DNA of 64,000 nt. It comes from Bacteroidota bacterium (GTDB lineage Bacteria; Bacteroidota; Bacteroidia; B-17B0; Aurantibacillaceae). The notes beneath the pieces were generated by a model. That model worked only from the letters and a program-made list of their open reading frames with translations, was not told the origin of the DNA and made no database searches. Shown piece by piece: positions 51,127 to 63,694 of the stretch. Numbering within the stretch: position 1 is the first letter of the stretch; every line of letters begins with the position of its first letter. The position numbers and the translations under genes are program-made. The DNA is taken from the NCBI GenBank assembly GCA_016702705.1, contig JADJDM010000006.1, positions 327,472-391,471 of the forward strand, in the 5' to 3' direction.

Positions 51127-53947
51127 TTAACTCAACTTCTCTTTCAAATACTTTCCTGTAAATGACTTTTTGTTTTTAACTAATTCCTCTGGAATGCCTT
51201 CAAATACAATATTCCCACCTTGGTCACCACCTTCTGGGCCCAAATCAATAATCCAATCTGCGCATTTAATTACCTCTAAATTATGTTCGATTACAACTAT
51301 TGAATGACCTTTTTCTAATAAAGCATTAAATGACTTTAATAGTTTTTGAATATCATGAAAATGCAAGCCGGTTGTTGGTTCATCAAAAATAAATAAGGTT
51401 GGAGACACAGATGAATTTGCAATTCCTAAAAAGGTAGCTAGTTTAATACGCTGCGCTTCTCCTCCACTTAATGTACTTGATGCTTGCCCTAATTGAACAT
51501 AACCTAATCCAACTTCTTTTAAAGGAGCTAATTTATCTGCAATTTTTTTACTTGTTTTATTATCTGAGTGCGATGCGAAAAAATCAATTGCATCATCAAT
51601 TGTCATTTCCAAAATATCAGTTACGTTTTTACCATGGAAATTTACTTCTAATGTTTCTGCCTTAAAACGTTTGCCATTACAAGCTTCGCAGGTCAGTTGT
51701 ACATCTGCCATAAACTGCATTTCAACAGTAATTTTCCCTTCTCCTTCACAGACTTCACATCTACCGCCATCCACATTAAAAGAAAAGTGTGAAGGCTTGT
51801 AACCTCGTACTTTCGACATTTGCTGGTCGGCATACAAATTACGAATCTCATCATAAGCTTTTATATACGTAACAGGATTTGAACGTGAAGATTTTCCTAT
51901 TGGATTTTGATCAACATATTCAATTGCAGAAATCTTTTTTAAATCACCACTAATCATTTGAGATGCAGATATTTTATCGAAATAACCATCAATGTATTTT
52001 TGCAAGTAAGGCAGTAATGCTTTTTAATCAAAGTTGATTTCCCAGAACCACTTACGCCTGTAACAGCACAAAGCACATTCAACGGAAACTTAACACTTAC
52101 ATTTTTAAGTTATTGTCCGAAACATTTTTTACTTCAATGCTATGTGTCCATTTACGGCGATTGAAAGGAACAACAATTTCTAATTCTTTATTTAAATATT
52201 TTGCTGTTAAGCTTTTTCCTCTGCTCAACAAAGCTTTATGGTCACCTTGAAAAACTAAATTACCTCCAAGACTTCCAGCTTCTGGACCAATATCAATTAA
52301 CTCATCAGCCTCACGCATAATGTCTTCATCATGCTCAACAATAATAACCGTATTACCTTGTTGTTGTAAAGAACGTAATACTTTTATCAATCTTTCAGTA
52401 TCTCTAGGATGCAAACCAATACTTGGCTCATCTAAAATATACATACTTCCAACCAAACTACTTCCTAACGAAGTTGCCAAATTAATACGTTGGGATTCGC
52501 CACCACTTAATGTATTGGCAACACGATTTAATGTTAAGTAACTTAAACCAACATCACACAAGTATTGAAGGCGATTAGTAATTTCTATTAATAAACGCTT
52601 TGCAATCTTTTTATCGTGCTCGTTTAATTCTAATGCTTTAAAGAAAGGCAATGATTCTGAAATAGGCATCAATACCAATTCGGTAATGTTCTTCCCTCCT
52701 ACTTTTACGTAGCCTGCATCTTTGCGCAGTCGTGTACCAAGGCAATCGGGGCAAGCAGTTTTACCGCGGTAACGAGCAAGCATTACACGGTATTGTATTT
52801 TATAACTCTCTTTTTGCAACATAGCAAAGAAAGAATCTAAACCTTCGAAATGTTGATTTCCTTTCCACAACAAATCATACTCCGCTTTTTTTAATTCGAT
52901 GATTGGTTTGTGAACGGGGAAATTAAATTTATGCGCGTGTTTTATTAATTCATTTTTCCAATAACTCATTGTTTCGCCATTCCAGCAAACAATAGCATTT
53001 TCGTAAACTGATAAACTTTTATTCGGCATTACTAAATCTGGATCGATACCAATGATGCTTCCAAATCCTTCACACTTTTTACATGCCCCGATTGGATTAT
53101 TGAACGTAAAAAAATTAGGATTAGGTTCTTCAAAGCTCATTCCATCTAACTCAAACAAGTTAGAGAACTGAGCAATTTTATCTGTGTTTTGATTGTAGAT
53201 ATAACATTCGCCTTTGCCCTCTGCAAATGCAGTTTGAACTGAGTCAGCAACACGGTTATCCAATTCATCACTTGTTTTATCAATTACAATCCTATCAATA
53301 AGCAAATAAACATCTTCTGCCTTTAATTTCTTTGTATCCTTTAAATCTGCAATTTTTATAATTTCTTTCTTTATCCAAACTCGTGAAAATCCTTGTTGCG
53401 AAAGCAATTCAAGTTGTTTCTCTAACTTTCTGTCTTTTGGTAAATATAATTTTGAAACAACTAATAACACATGTTCGTTGGGTAATGTTTGTACAAACTC
53501 AATAACATCACTCACACTGTGGCGCTTAACCAATTTACCCGAAATAGGTGAATAAGTTTTACCAATACGTGCAAATAATAATTTCATGTAATCATACACC
53601 TCGGTAACAGTACCAACTGTAGAACGTGGGTTACGAGAAATTACTTTTTGTTCGATTGCAATGGCGGGAGAAATTCCTTTTATATAATCAACCAAAGGTT
53701 TTTCTAATCTCCCTAAAAACTGACGTGCATAAGCTGAAAGACTTTCTACATAACGCCTTTGTCCCTCTGCATAAAGTGTATCAAAAGCAAGCGATGATTT
53801 TCCTGAACCTGAAAGACCAGTAATAACAACCATTTTGTTACGAGGAATGGCCACATCCATATTTTTTAAATTATGCATGCGGGCACCTTTAATAATAATG
53901 TGCTTTTTAGGGTCGAGTTTTGAAATATCTGTTACGCTCATATACAC
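51127..53947 (-). CDS. uvrA: UvrA, excision-repair ATPase (two frameshifts)
   Basis: About 938 residues when joined, the normal UvrA size. It is the damage-recognition ATPase of nucleotide excision repair. The first ABC half has GLSGSGKSSLAFDTLYAEGQ, zinc cysteines (CKKCEGFGS, CPDCLGTRL) and LSGGESQRINLA. The second has GVSGSGKSTLI, CEVCEGEGKI...CEACNGKRF and LSGGEAQRIKLATFL. One A is missing at 52102-52106 and another at 52021-52025; restoring both re-joins NNLKNVSVKF and LIKKALLPYLQKY. UvrA should be conserved, so these look like sequencing errors. Confidence 0.93.
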
Positions 53948-54037
53948 AACAAATATAAGCTTTGCAGGGGCATTTAAAATAAGGAGTTGCTAACAGGTGT
54001 GAGGAAATAATGTTTAAATAAGCACCCCCTAATTACT

Positions 54038-54772
54038 TTATTTCTTTGTCAAAATTTCAAGGGTTTTAAAGTGTAGAAAAAGGTAAATCCCAATTGCGAC
54101 TGTAATATGTTTAAGTGAATGGCCGCTAACAATTTTAAACACTTCATGAATTTGCAAATCAAAGTGTTCGAACAATTTCGCGAAAATATATGCAAATAGC
54201 AGTAACCAATAAGGTTTTGAGGAATTGTTTGTGGATTTACAAAACATCAAAACAATAATAATCGCAATCACAGGATAAAACTGAACTAATGCATACATCC
54301 TTAAATCATTGCCAATTAACCAAACAACAATTGAAATTATTCCAATACACAAAAGTGGAAACAACATTACTTGCCCCGCTTTGTTATTTATAAATTCAGA
54401 AATAATAATAGAGAATAAAGCCATAAATGCTAAGGTCATTGGAAGTCTATCCCACACAAGACTTTGGCTTGTAGGATTAAAATGGTAGTATGCTGAGCCG
54501 AAGGAAACAAGTGAAATACCCAAAAAGAAAACAATGTATTGAAGTTTGTTGGACCTAAAATTCCTTGTTACCATTAAACCCAAAATACCAACAAGCAAAA
54601 AAGGTAAATTAGAAACGACGTTAAAAAAATTAGGAATGCCTACTAAAGTATGCTCATCACTAAACCTATGGTAATGCTCGCTTTGCTTAATTGGTTGAAC
54701 TGTTAACATCGCAATAATAGAAATAAATGCAAGGATAATTAATAATAAAGTGCCAGTATTTTCCTTTTTCAT
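54038..54772 (-). CDS. alkaline-ceramidase-like membrane protein
   Basis: A 244-residue membrane protein with about seven helices. The motifs NFFNVVSNLPFLLVG, SAYYHFNPTSQSLVWDRLPMTL and the late FKIVSGHSLKHITVAIG match the alkaline ceramidase/CREST family, in which Ser, Asp and three His residues form a zinc hydrolase site. Many Bacteroidota make sphingolipids, so a sphingolipid substrate is plausible but unproven. Confidence 0.72.
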   Translation of the reverse strand: MKKENTGTLLLIILAFISIIAMLTVQPIKQSEHYHRFSDEHTLVGIPNFFNVVSNLPFLLVGILGLMVTRNFRSNKLQYIVFFLGISLVSFGSAYYHFNPTSQSLVWDRLPMTLAFMALFSIIISEFINNKAGQVMLFPLLCIGIISIVVWLIGNDLRMYALVQFYPVIAIIIVLMFCKSTNNSSKPYWLLLFAYIFAKLFEHFDLQIHEVFKIVSGHSLKHITVAIGIYLFLHFKTLEILTKK

Positions 54773-54918
54773 AATTTATAAAATCTTTGAGCAAAGATCT
54801 TTTATGAAAAAGAGATTTCATTTGATGTAAATCAAAAAGCATTGTTACATAGGAAATACGACTACTCGTTGCTTTTGACTCTCGAACTAAAGAAAAAATT
54901 AGCCATAGCCAAAAAATA

Positions 54919-55491
54919 TTATTGTAAAACACAGGATATAACAAAGCTCCAAAGCAAATGCAACAAAGTAAAACAACCTGCCAATGACCAAACTATTACT
55001 AAGCCTAATTTACTATAATCTTCAAATTCTTTATGCTTCTTGCTATAAAAACGAAATGAATAGTTAATTGCTATTAATACAAAACCAAGTACCATAACTT
55101 CTGAACCAAATTTCACATGTGAAATTTTTAAATAAAAACCTAAATCCAAAATACACATAGCAATAAATAAAATTATGAGCACAAGATTTTTGCATTTATG
55201 AATGTATTTCAAATAAATAGAAATATGTGCTAATAGCAAACCTGAAGCAAATAATAAATTACCAAATGGCCAATGCATAATTTTAAACACATAGCCAATT
55301 AACAAAACAGCGAGCGATACAAAAAACATCCATCCGAAATTTGAGCTCAGCATAAAAACTAAAGCACCAATCAACATAAAAATATTATCAGCAGATAAAT
55401 TCAATGGATTTAAAACATAAGCTCCAATGCTATACAGCATAAGCCCCATCGACTGATGGAAGTTGAGTTTAAATTTTTCTTGCGCTTGCAT
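54919..55491 (-). CDS. membrane protein of unknown function
   Basis: 190 residues, about five or six helices. The segment IGYVFKIMHWPFGNLLFASGLLL is like the first helices of GldL and other small Bacteroidota membrane proteins, but the rest does not match GldL. It lies just downstream of the MepB-like gene on the same strand. Confidence 0.5.
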   Translation of the reverse strand: MQAQEKFKLNFHQSMGLMLYSIGAYVLNPLNLSADNIFMLIGALVFMLSSNFGWMFFVSLAVLLIGYVFKIMHWPFGNLLFASGLLLAHISIYLKYIHKCKNLVLIILFIAMCILDLGFYLKISHVKFGSEVMVLGFVLIAINYSFRFYSKKHKEFEDYSKLGLVIVWSLAGCFTLLHLLWSFVISCVLQ

Positions 55492-55520
55492 AGGCTTGTT
55501 AATTAGATGAATTAAAAAAT

Positions 55521-56021
55521 TTACTTTTTTGCTAGTAAGGATTTAAACAATGTGCATTTAGATTCTTGATTTCTAGAGATATTGAGAAAATAATTAATCT
55601 GCCACTTTTGAGTTTTCTCTGCCTGTTTACTTGTTGTTTTGTCCCAAGATGGATAAACTCTTATGCCCCGTTTACCTTCATTGTTGTTGTTTGTAATTAT
55701 TCCCTTTTCTACTAAAATTGATTTTGGGAAAATGAATTGACCTATGTTTTCATTACATACAGATGTGATAATTACAAAGTCAAAATTGTCTTTACTATCA
55801 AACGGTTCAGTAATACCATTTTTATTTCGTTTCCAAATTGTTACAAATTGCCCAGTTTTTGTTGGTGTTATTTTAGAAACACGATGTTGAATTTTATTTC
55901 CGCTAAGTTTGAATGAACAAGCACCATATTCCAAACTTTCAGAATTTATGGATAGGTTTGTGAATTCAAAACCGCATGTGTCGTATAATTGTTCTTTTAT
56001 TATTTTTAAGTTGGGATGCAA
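55521..56021 (-). CDS. MepB-like protein
   Basis: 166 residues. The pattern KTGQFVTIWKRNKNGITEPFDSKDNFDFVIIT ... GQFIFPKSILVEKGI ... KGKRGIRVYPSWD-type matches MepB, first seen as part of a multidrug-resistance operon in Staphylococcus. The biochemical role is unknown. It is a single gene or in a weak cluster with the membrane protein downstream. Confidence 0.72.
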   Translation of the reverse strand: MHPNLKIIKEQLYDTCGFEFTNLSINSESLEYGACSFKLSGNKIQHRVSKITPTKTGQFVTIWKRNKNGITEPFDSKDNFDFVIITSVCNENIGQFIFPKSILVEKGIITNNNNEGKRGIRVYPSWDKTTSKQAEKTQKWQINYFLNISRNQESKCTLFKSLLAKK

Positions 56022-56124
56022 GGTGCTTATATAATTTGATTAATACTCTTTAATTGTTTGTTGATATATTTAAACTGCCATTCATTCCAAAATGCCAATC
56101 TGAAACTAAATACTAGAGTAGTAT

Positions 56125-56970
56125 TTAATATCTATTTATGAAATCTATGTAAAGGTTAGTTCCATTACCATTTATAGTAAATCGTTTAAACAACTCGGCA
56201 TAAATAAGCCTCGGTATTTGTTGTTTTAAATCTTGCGTTATTTTTTCGGGAATATTATCTCCTTTGTAGTAAAAAATCTCATTCTCATTTTCAATATTAC
56301 AAACAAAACTGCTCAATAATTGCTCCGTTTTCGTTTCAAAAACACATACTTTAAAAGCCAGAGAACCTGATTTAAATGAATCTCCATAATATTTAAATTC
56401 ACTTTCCGTAATTCTATCTAATGTAATCAAGTAAGGCTTTAGTTTGTAATCATCTAATCCTTCATAAAAAAATTGACGGTAATGATTTTGCGAAGGAATA
56501 TTGGCAACCATATAGTCTAAACCAAATTTAGAAAGCATATAACAATCATCAGTAAAATCTGAAACTGAAAATAAAGGTTTGTATGTAAAAGAAGCTGTAT
56601 CTTTCATCCCCTCAATAATGAATAAAGAAGTATTTTTAGTCGCTTGTTTAAAATCTAAGTTGATTGCTTTTAAATTCATTTTACTCAAGCCGCTTTTAAA
56701 TTGTAACGAATCATTAGCTATAGCAAGCATTTTGTCGATTCTACTTGCCAAATTATCGAATTCAGTTTTATTTGCGTTATAGAACTCAGTAATTCCAGGC
56801 TTAAAATCATTTGATTTTTCGTAGATAGCTCCATCAGGCTTGGTTTCTGTTTGCTCCGCAGGAGAACTTTCCATATTTGAATTTGAACAAGAAGTAATTA
56901 TGAGACCAATTATGATAAAGCCAATTAGTTCTAATATATTTATTGGTTTGCTTGTTACATATTTCCGCAT
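56125..56970 (-). CDS. lipoprotein of unknown function
   Basis: 281 residues. A hydrophobic N-terminus ends in the lipobox LIITSC, then SNSNMESSPAEQTETK. The remainder is beta/alpha with no motif I recognise. It is probably anchored to a membrane facing the periplasm. Confidence 0.6.
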   Translation of the reverse strand: MRKYVTSKPINILELIGFIIIGLIITSCSNSNMESSPAEQTETKPDGAIYEKSNDFKPGITEFYNANKTEFDNLASRIDKMLAIANDSLQFKSGLSKMNLKAINLDFKQATKNTSLFIIEGMKDTASFTYKPLFSVSDFTDDCYMLSKFGLDYMVANIPSQNHYRQFFYEGLDDYKLKPYLITLDRITESEFKYYGDSFKSGSLAFKVCVFETKTEQLLSSFVCNIENENEIFYYKGDNIPEKITQDLKQQIPRLIYAELFKRFTINGNGTNLYIDFINRY

Positions 56971-57273
56971 ACTATTCTTTTTATTTACAATTAAAATTAA
57001 TCAAATTAAATCAAGCGATAAAACCTATTTTTAAAATAGTTTTTAAAAAACAAAAAAGAATCCAAAATATCGTTTGATTAATAAGCCAAATCTCAACAAT
57101 AATAGTGGTTTCGAGTTTAACTAATAATGATAGAATAATCTTACGATTAAACATACATAAGCCAATATTCACAAAAACTATCATTAATTAACAAATACGA
57201 ATATTCTTAAAAAAAACGATTAAACTGATTTAGTTTTTTATATCTTTGTATGCTCTTTTACAAACAATTAGAT
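56971..57273. other. AT-rich intergenic region
   Basis: 303 bp between divergent genes, extremely AT-rich. The only clear element is the -7 box near its right end. No RNA gene, repeat or ORF with good support was seen. Confidence 0.6.
57241..57248 (+). promoter_or_regulatory. -7 box of the SprB-repeat adhesin gene
   Basis: TATCTTTG fits TAnnTTTG exactly. Transcription starting a few bases on would exclude the ATG at 57250 and support translation from 57274. No convincing -33 element was seen. Confidence 0.5.
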
Positions 57274-60200
57274 ATGAAAAAAAACTATTTTACTTTACTA
57301 TTAAGTTTCCTAATTTTAGCTAAGCTAAGTTTTTCACAACAAACCGTAATGATTGGTCCAACTATTTATGGCGGTATTGGTTATGGTGCGATGATACAAA
57401 TTCCTACTGGAGGAACAACTGTTTCTCCAATAATGAATTTGAATGGAGGTGCTAACGGCTCATTTAGTTACGCTAAGCCAGTAAAGGCTCCTAATGGTAA
57501 ATTTTACAGCACAGTTAGCACTGGCGGGGCAAGTAGTTTAGGTGGTATTATTGAAATAAATTCTGACTTAAGTTCATATACACTTAAAGTTAGTTTTACT
57601 GGAACAGTAAATGGTGCAAATCCATATGGTGAGTTGTTTTTAGCAGGTAATGGTAAATTTTACGGCACAACAAAAAATGGTGGTGCAAATAATTTTGGAA
57701 CCATTTTTAGTTATGTACCAGGAGGTACAAGTGTAGTTAAAGAGCACGATTTTAATGGCACAGGAGATGGTAGTGGTCCAATGGGTGGATTTATAGAGCA
57801 AGGAGGAAAGCTTTATGGTACAGCATCAGCTGGAGCTACATTTAGTATGGGATATATTTATGAGTTTAATTATGTTACTAGTACATTAAATCCTATTCAT
57901 ACGTTACAACCTACTTCTGGATCTAGCGCTAGATCATCTTTTGTAATTGCACAAAATGGTGATATGTATACAACCTGTAGAACCGATGGTGCAAATGGCT
58001 TTGGTACAATCTTTAGAATTGCTTCAGGTGGAGGTTCAATAAGTATACCTCATAATTTTGTTGGTGGTACCTCAGGTGGAGCAAACCCTGAAGGTCCTTT
58101 AACTCCTTACAGTGCAAATATTATGTATGGCATGACTCCTGATGGAGGTGCAAATGGCTTCGGTTGTATTTATGAATTTAACACAAGTACCTAATATTGT
58201 AACACTTAGGTATTCTTTCCAAAATACAGGTGACGGAGCAAATCCAAAAGGCGGACTAACACTTTCAACATTTAATGGTAAGTTGTATGGAATGACAAGT
58301 TTAGGTGGTGCCAACAACTACGGTGTTATTTTCGAATTTAATCCAGTAGGTTTTGTTTATACTAAACTAGCGGATTTAACATCTACTACAGGAACATCTC
58401 CTGACAAAATGAGTTTCCTCGAATACTTGCCTTTAACAGCTACAATTTCTGGGACAAACACTACTTGTAATGGTTTTTGTACTGGTTCAGCTACAGTAAC
58501 ACCAAATGGCGGAACAGCTCCTTACACTTATTCTTGGGCACCCGTTGGCGGAACAGCTGCAACAGCAAGTAGTTTGTGCGCTGGCTCATATACCTGTACA
58601 ATTACTGAGGCTGGAGGAACAGTAATTACCAAAACTATTACAATAACACAACCAGCTGTGTTAGTAGCAACACCTTCAACTCAAACAAACGTCAGCTGCA
58701 ATGGAGGCTCAAATGGTACTGCAAGCGTTATTGCCTCAGGAGGTACTCCTGGCTATTCCTATAATTGGGGGCCTGGCAACCCAACAGGAGATGGAACAGC
58801 TTCAGTTACTGGTTTAATTGCAGGAACATGGGCGTGTACAGTTACAGATTTAAATGGTTGTTTTGCTTCATCACCAAATATCACAATCAATCAGCCTACT
58901 GCACTGGGTTTAACTTCTGCCTCACAAACAAATATTTCTTGTAATGGTGGCTCTAATGGCGCAGCAGCAGTAAACGCTGCTGTTGGTGGAACTCCAGGCT
59001 ACACTTATAATTGGACACCCGGTAATCCAACGGGTGATGGAACACTTTCTATAAGTGGATTAATTGCTGCTAATTGGACATGTACAGTTACGGATGCAAA
59101 TTCTTGTACAGCAATACAAACTTTTAATGTTACTCAACCAACTGCATTAGTAGTTTCTAGTTTATCTCAAACGAATGTTTCATGTAATGCTGGTACAAAT
59201 GGAGCCGCAAGCGTTTCAGTGTCTGGTGGAACAACAGCTTATACTTATAACTGGACACCAGGAAATCCAACAGGAGATGGAACAGCAAGTGTAACAGGTC
59301 TTGCAGCTGGTTCATGGACTTGCACTGTAACCGATGCGAATGGATGTGTTGGTTCACAAATTTTTACTATTACGCAACCAAGTGCATTAGTAGTTTCTAG
59401 TTTATCTCAAACAAATGTTTCATGCAACGCTGGGACAAATGGTGCTGCAAGCGTTTCAGTATCTGGTGGAACAACAGCTTATACTTATAACTGGACACCA
59501 GGAAATCCAACAGGAGATGGAACAGCAAGTGTAACAGGTCTTGCAGCTGGTTCATGGACTTGCACTGTAACCGATGCGAATGGATGTGTTGGTTCACAAA
59601 TTTTTACAATTACACAACCAAGTGCATTAGTAGTTTCAAATTTATCTCAAACGAATGTTTCATGTAACGCAGGAACTAATGGTGCAGCAAGTGTTTCAGT
59701 ATCTGGTGGAACAACAGCTTATACTTATAACTGGACACCAGGAAATCCAACAGGAGATGGAACAGCAAGTGTAACAGGTCGCGGGTCTCACCGTTCTGTA
59801 CGGGCGGGCAGCAAGCGTTTCTGTATCAGGGCTCCCAAATATCCCCAGTGCATTAGTAGTTTCTAGTTTATCTCAAACGAATGTTTCATGTAATGCAGGT
59901 ACAAATGGAGCAGCTAGTGTTTCAGTATCAGGTGGAACAACTGCTTATACTTATAACTGGACACCAGGTAATCCAACTGGCGATGGAACAGCAAGTGTTA
60001 CTGGCCTTACAGCTGGATCATGGACTTGCACTGTAACCGATGCAAACGGATGTGTTGGTTCACAAATATTTACTATTACTCAACCAAGTGCATTAGTAGT
60101 TTCTAGTTTATCTCAAACGAATGTTTCATGTAATGCAGGTACAAATGGAGCAGCTAGTGTTTCAGTTTCTGGTGGTACAACAGCTTATACTTATAACTGG

Positions 60201-63200
60201 ACACCAGGCAATCCAACAGGAGATGGAACTGCAAGTGCAACAGGTCTTACAGCAGGTTCTTGGACTTGCACAGTTACAGATGCAAACGGATGTGTTGGTT
60301 CACAAATATTTACTATTACACAACCAAGTGCATTAGTAGTTTCAAATTTATCTCAAACGAATGTTTCATGTAATGCAGGTACAAATGGAGCAGCTAGTGT
60401 TTCAGTTTCTGGTGGTACAACAGCTTATACTTATAACTGGACACCAGGAAATCCAACAGGAGATGGAACAGCAAGTGTAACAGGTCTTGCAGCTGGTTCA
60501 TGGACTTGCACTGTAACCGATGCAAACGGATGTGTTGGTTCACAAATATTTACTATTACTCAACCAAGTGCATTAGTAGTTTCTAGTTTATCTCAAACGA
60601 ATGTTTCATGTAATGCAGGTACAAATGGAGCAGCAAGTGTTTCAGTTTCTGGTGGAACAACTTCTTACACTTATAACTGGACACCAGGTAATCCAACTGG
60701 AGATGGAACAGCAAGTGTAACAGGTCTTGCAGCTGGTTCATGGACTTGCACAGTTACAGATGCAAACGGATGTGTTGGTTCACAAATATTTACTATTACA
60801 CAACCAAGTGCATTAGTAGTTTCAAATTTATCTCAAACGAATGTTTCATGTAATGCAGGAACAAATGGAGCAGCTAGTGTTTCAGTTTCTGGTGGTACAA
60901 CAGCTTATACTTATAACTGGACACCAGGCAATCCAACAGGAGATGGAACAGCAAGTGTAACAGGTCTTGCAGCTGGTTCATGGACTTGCACAGTTACCGA
61001 TGCAAATGGATGTGTTGGGTCTCAAATATTTACTATTACGCAACCAAGTGCATTAGTAGTTTCAAATTTATCTCAAACAAATGTTTCATGTAATGCAGGA
61101 ACAAATGGAGCAGCTAGTGTTTCAGTTTCTGGTGGTACAACAGCTTATACTTATAACTGGACACCAGGCAATCCAACAGGAGATGGAACAGCAAGTGTAA
61201 CAGGTCTTGCAGCTGGTTCATGGACTTGCACAGTTACAGATGCAAACGGATGTGTTGGTTCTCAAATTTTCACAATCACTGAACCCACAGCATTAGTTGT
61301 TTCAAATTTATCTCAAACAAATATTTTATGCAATGCAGGTACAAATGGTGAAGCAAATGTTTCTGTATCTGGAGGAACAACTGCTTATACTTATAACTGG
61401 ACACCAGGCAATCCAACAGGAGATGGAACAGCAAGTGTTACTGGCCTTACAGCTGGCTCCTGGACATCCACCGTTACCGATGCAAATGGATGTGTTGGGT
61501 CTCAAATATTTACTATAACCGAACCAACTGCTTTGTCTGCATCAATACAATCACAAACAAATATTTTATGTAATGGACTTGCAACTGGAGCTGCATCAAT
61601 TTCGGTACTAGGTGGTACGCCAACATATACATACGCTTGGATACCTAGTGGGGGAACTTCAAATAGCATTTCTTCTGTTAGTGCAGGTTCGTATACTTGT
61701 AATGTTACTGATGCTAATTCGTGTTTAACAAATCAAGTTGTAACAATTACAGAACCTATAGCTCTTACAACAACAACATCTAATACAAACTCAACTTGTG
61801 GATCTGCTAATGGTTCTGCAAGTACAATTGCTTCAGGTGGAACGGGTGCATACACTTATTTATGGGATGCTGCAACAGGTGGTCAAACTACAGCTACAGC
61901 AACTTCACTTTCGGCAGGCAGTTACACTGTTACGATTACGGATGCTAATAGTTGTTCGATTAATGACATCGTTTCGGTAAGTGATATTGGTGGCCCAACA
62001 CTTAGTACTACTGTTTCTAATATATTATGTAATGCAGCTTGCAATGGATCAATTACTGTTAATGTTACTGGTGGTAGTTCACCATTTACTTATGCATGGG
62101 ATGCTGCTGCTGCAAATCAAACTACAGCAACAGCTATTAATCTTTTGCGCAGGTTCTTATGGGAGTAGTTTGTTACAGATAACTTAGGTTGTATCTCTTC
62201 TATTTCTGATTTAGTAACAGAGCCAACAGCAATTATTGCAAGTACTGATTTTAGTTCAGATGTAACTTGTTTTAGCGGAAACAATGGTTCGGCAACAGTT
62301 TCAGCAACTGGTGGAGCTGGATTTTTTGCTTATAGCTGGGCTCCTACAGGAGGTGTTACTGCAATCGCAACAGGCTTAACAGCATTGAATTATACTGTAA
62401 CTATTTCGGATGCTAATGCATGTACTATTACTCATACTGTAACAATTAATGAGCCTACACAATTAATAGCTAGCGCTTCAGAAATCACAAATGCAGGATG
62501 TATTGGCGGAACTAATGGTGTAGCTCAAGCATTTGTTACTGGCGGTATTGCTCCATATTCCTATTCATGGAACACAGGAAGTATTACTGATACTGAAACA
62601 GGATTAGGACTTGGCACTTATACTTGTTCTGTAATGGATAACAATAGTTGTACAACTAACGCCATTGTAAGCATCAATGAAAACAACCATACTGATTTGT
62701 TTGGAAATTTAAATTTTGGTAGCAATACAATTTTAAGTGGATATGCATTAGCATTTAAACAACAACCAAGTACTTCTGGTATTGATACTGTTGCAGTAAT
62801 TGCAATTAATGGAGGTGCTAGCGCAAACTATTTATTCACAGGTTTAGCTCCTGATAACTACTTTGTAAAAATCCTTCTTGATACTACTTCACATCCAACG
62901 GCCGTTCCAACTTATTATGGAGATGCCTTCCAATGGGATTCTTCATTAGTAGTAAATCATGGTTGTTTACAAACAGATACAGCTGATATTAATGTAATTG
63001 AATTATTACCAGCAAGTCCAACTGCTACAGGAACAATTTCAGGATTCATTATTGAAGGCCCAGGATACCAAGCTTTACGTTTATTTAATAATGGAACAAC
63101 TCCTAATAATCCTTTTGTACCGGGTGGTCCGTTAAAGGGAATTGATGTAAAACTAGGTAGAAATCCAGGTGGTGGAATACAAGCTAGAACAACTTCGGAT

Positions 63201-63678
63201 ACTACAGGTTATTTTAGTTTCGATAGTATTCCAGATGGTAATTATACTATCTATGTTGATATCCCTAACTTACCAATGGATTCGACACGTAAAGTGGATT
63301 TAACTGCTGGTTCTAATACAAGTGTGCAAAACAACTACTACGCAGATTCAGTTATGATTTATATAGATACAAACCAAGTGGTAGGCATTTATTCTTCTAA
63401 TAAAGTTTACACTAATAAATTCAGTATTTATCCAAATCCTTCAGCTGGTATTTTAAACTTGCAATTCTCTTTGTTAGAAAAAGAACCAAACGCTTCGATT
63501 GAAATTAACGATGCACTTGGGCATGTTGTGTATAAACAACAAACAACACAATTAATTGTAGGCGATAATACTTTAATATTGAAAGCAGATAAGATAGGTT
63601 TAAAAGCAGGCGTTTATTTTGTTAATTTGATTACCAGGTAATCAACGCGCTACACAACGAATTGTAATTTTAGAGTAA
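57274..63678 (+). CDS. giant SprB-repeat adhesin with T9SS type A signal (several frameshifts)
   Basis: About 2100 residues if joined. It has a signal peptide (MKKNYFTLLLSFLILAKLSFSQ), GloVer-type tandem repeats (YGTTKNGGANNFGTIFSYVPGG), roughly 17 SprB repeats of about 80 residues (TNVSCNAGTNGAASVSVSGG ... WTCTVTDANGC), beta modules shared with the protein at 30302-34123, and a sorting domain (FSIYPNPSAGILNLQFS) that ends TQRIVILE in the corrected frame. Breaks: an extra C at 58190-58191; a scrambled stretch at 59780-59858; homopolymer gains at 62143-62171; an extra A near 63636. It is probably a surface adhesin, as in gliding bacteria. Confidence 0.82.
59151..61310 (+). repeat. 240-bp tandem repeat block in the adhesin gene
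   Basis: About nine near-identical 240-bp units, one SprB repeat each, in step at 59175, 59415, 59655, 59881, 60121, 60361, 60601, 60841 and 61081. The unit after 59655 is 14 bp short and scrambled. Copies differ by only a few bases, so the block can change length by recombination or mis-assembly. Confidence 0.85.
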
Positions 63679-63694
63679 AGAAAAACACACGAAT

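Noticed and set aside
54687..54944. 85-residue minus-strand ORF
   Set aside because: It overlaps the ceramidase-like gene in another frame and has no signal or motif.
57250..57274. Upstream ATG for the adhesin gene
   Set aside because: It lies two bases after the -7 box, before or at the expected transcription start; the signal peptide begins at 57274.
59151..61510. Second CRISPR-like array
   Set aside because: The repeat unit is 240 bp, continuous and protein coding (SprB repeats), with no spacers.
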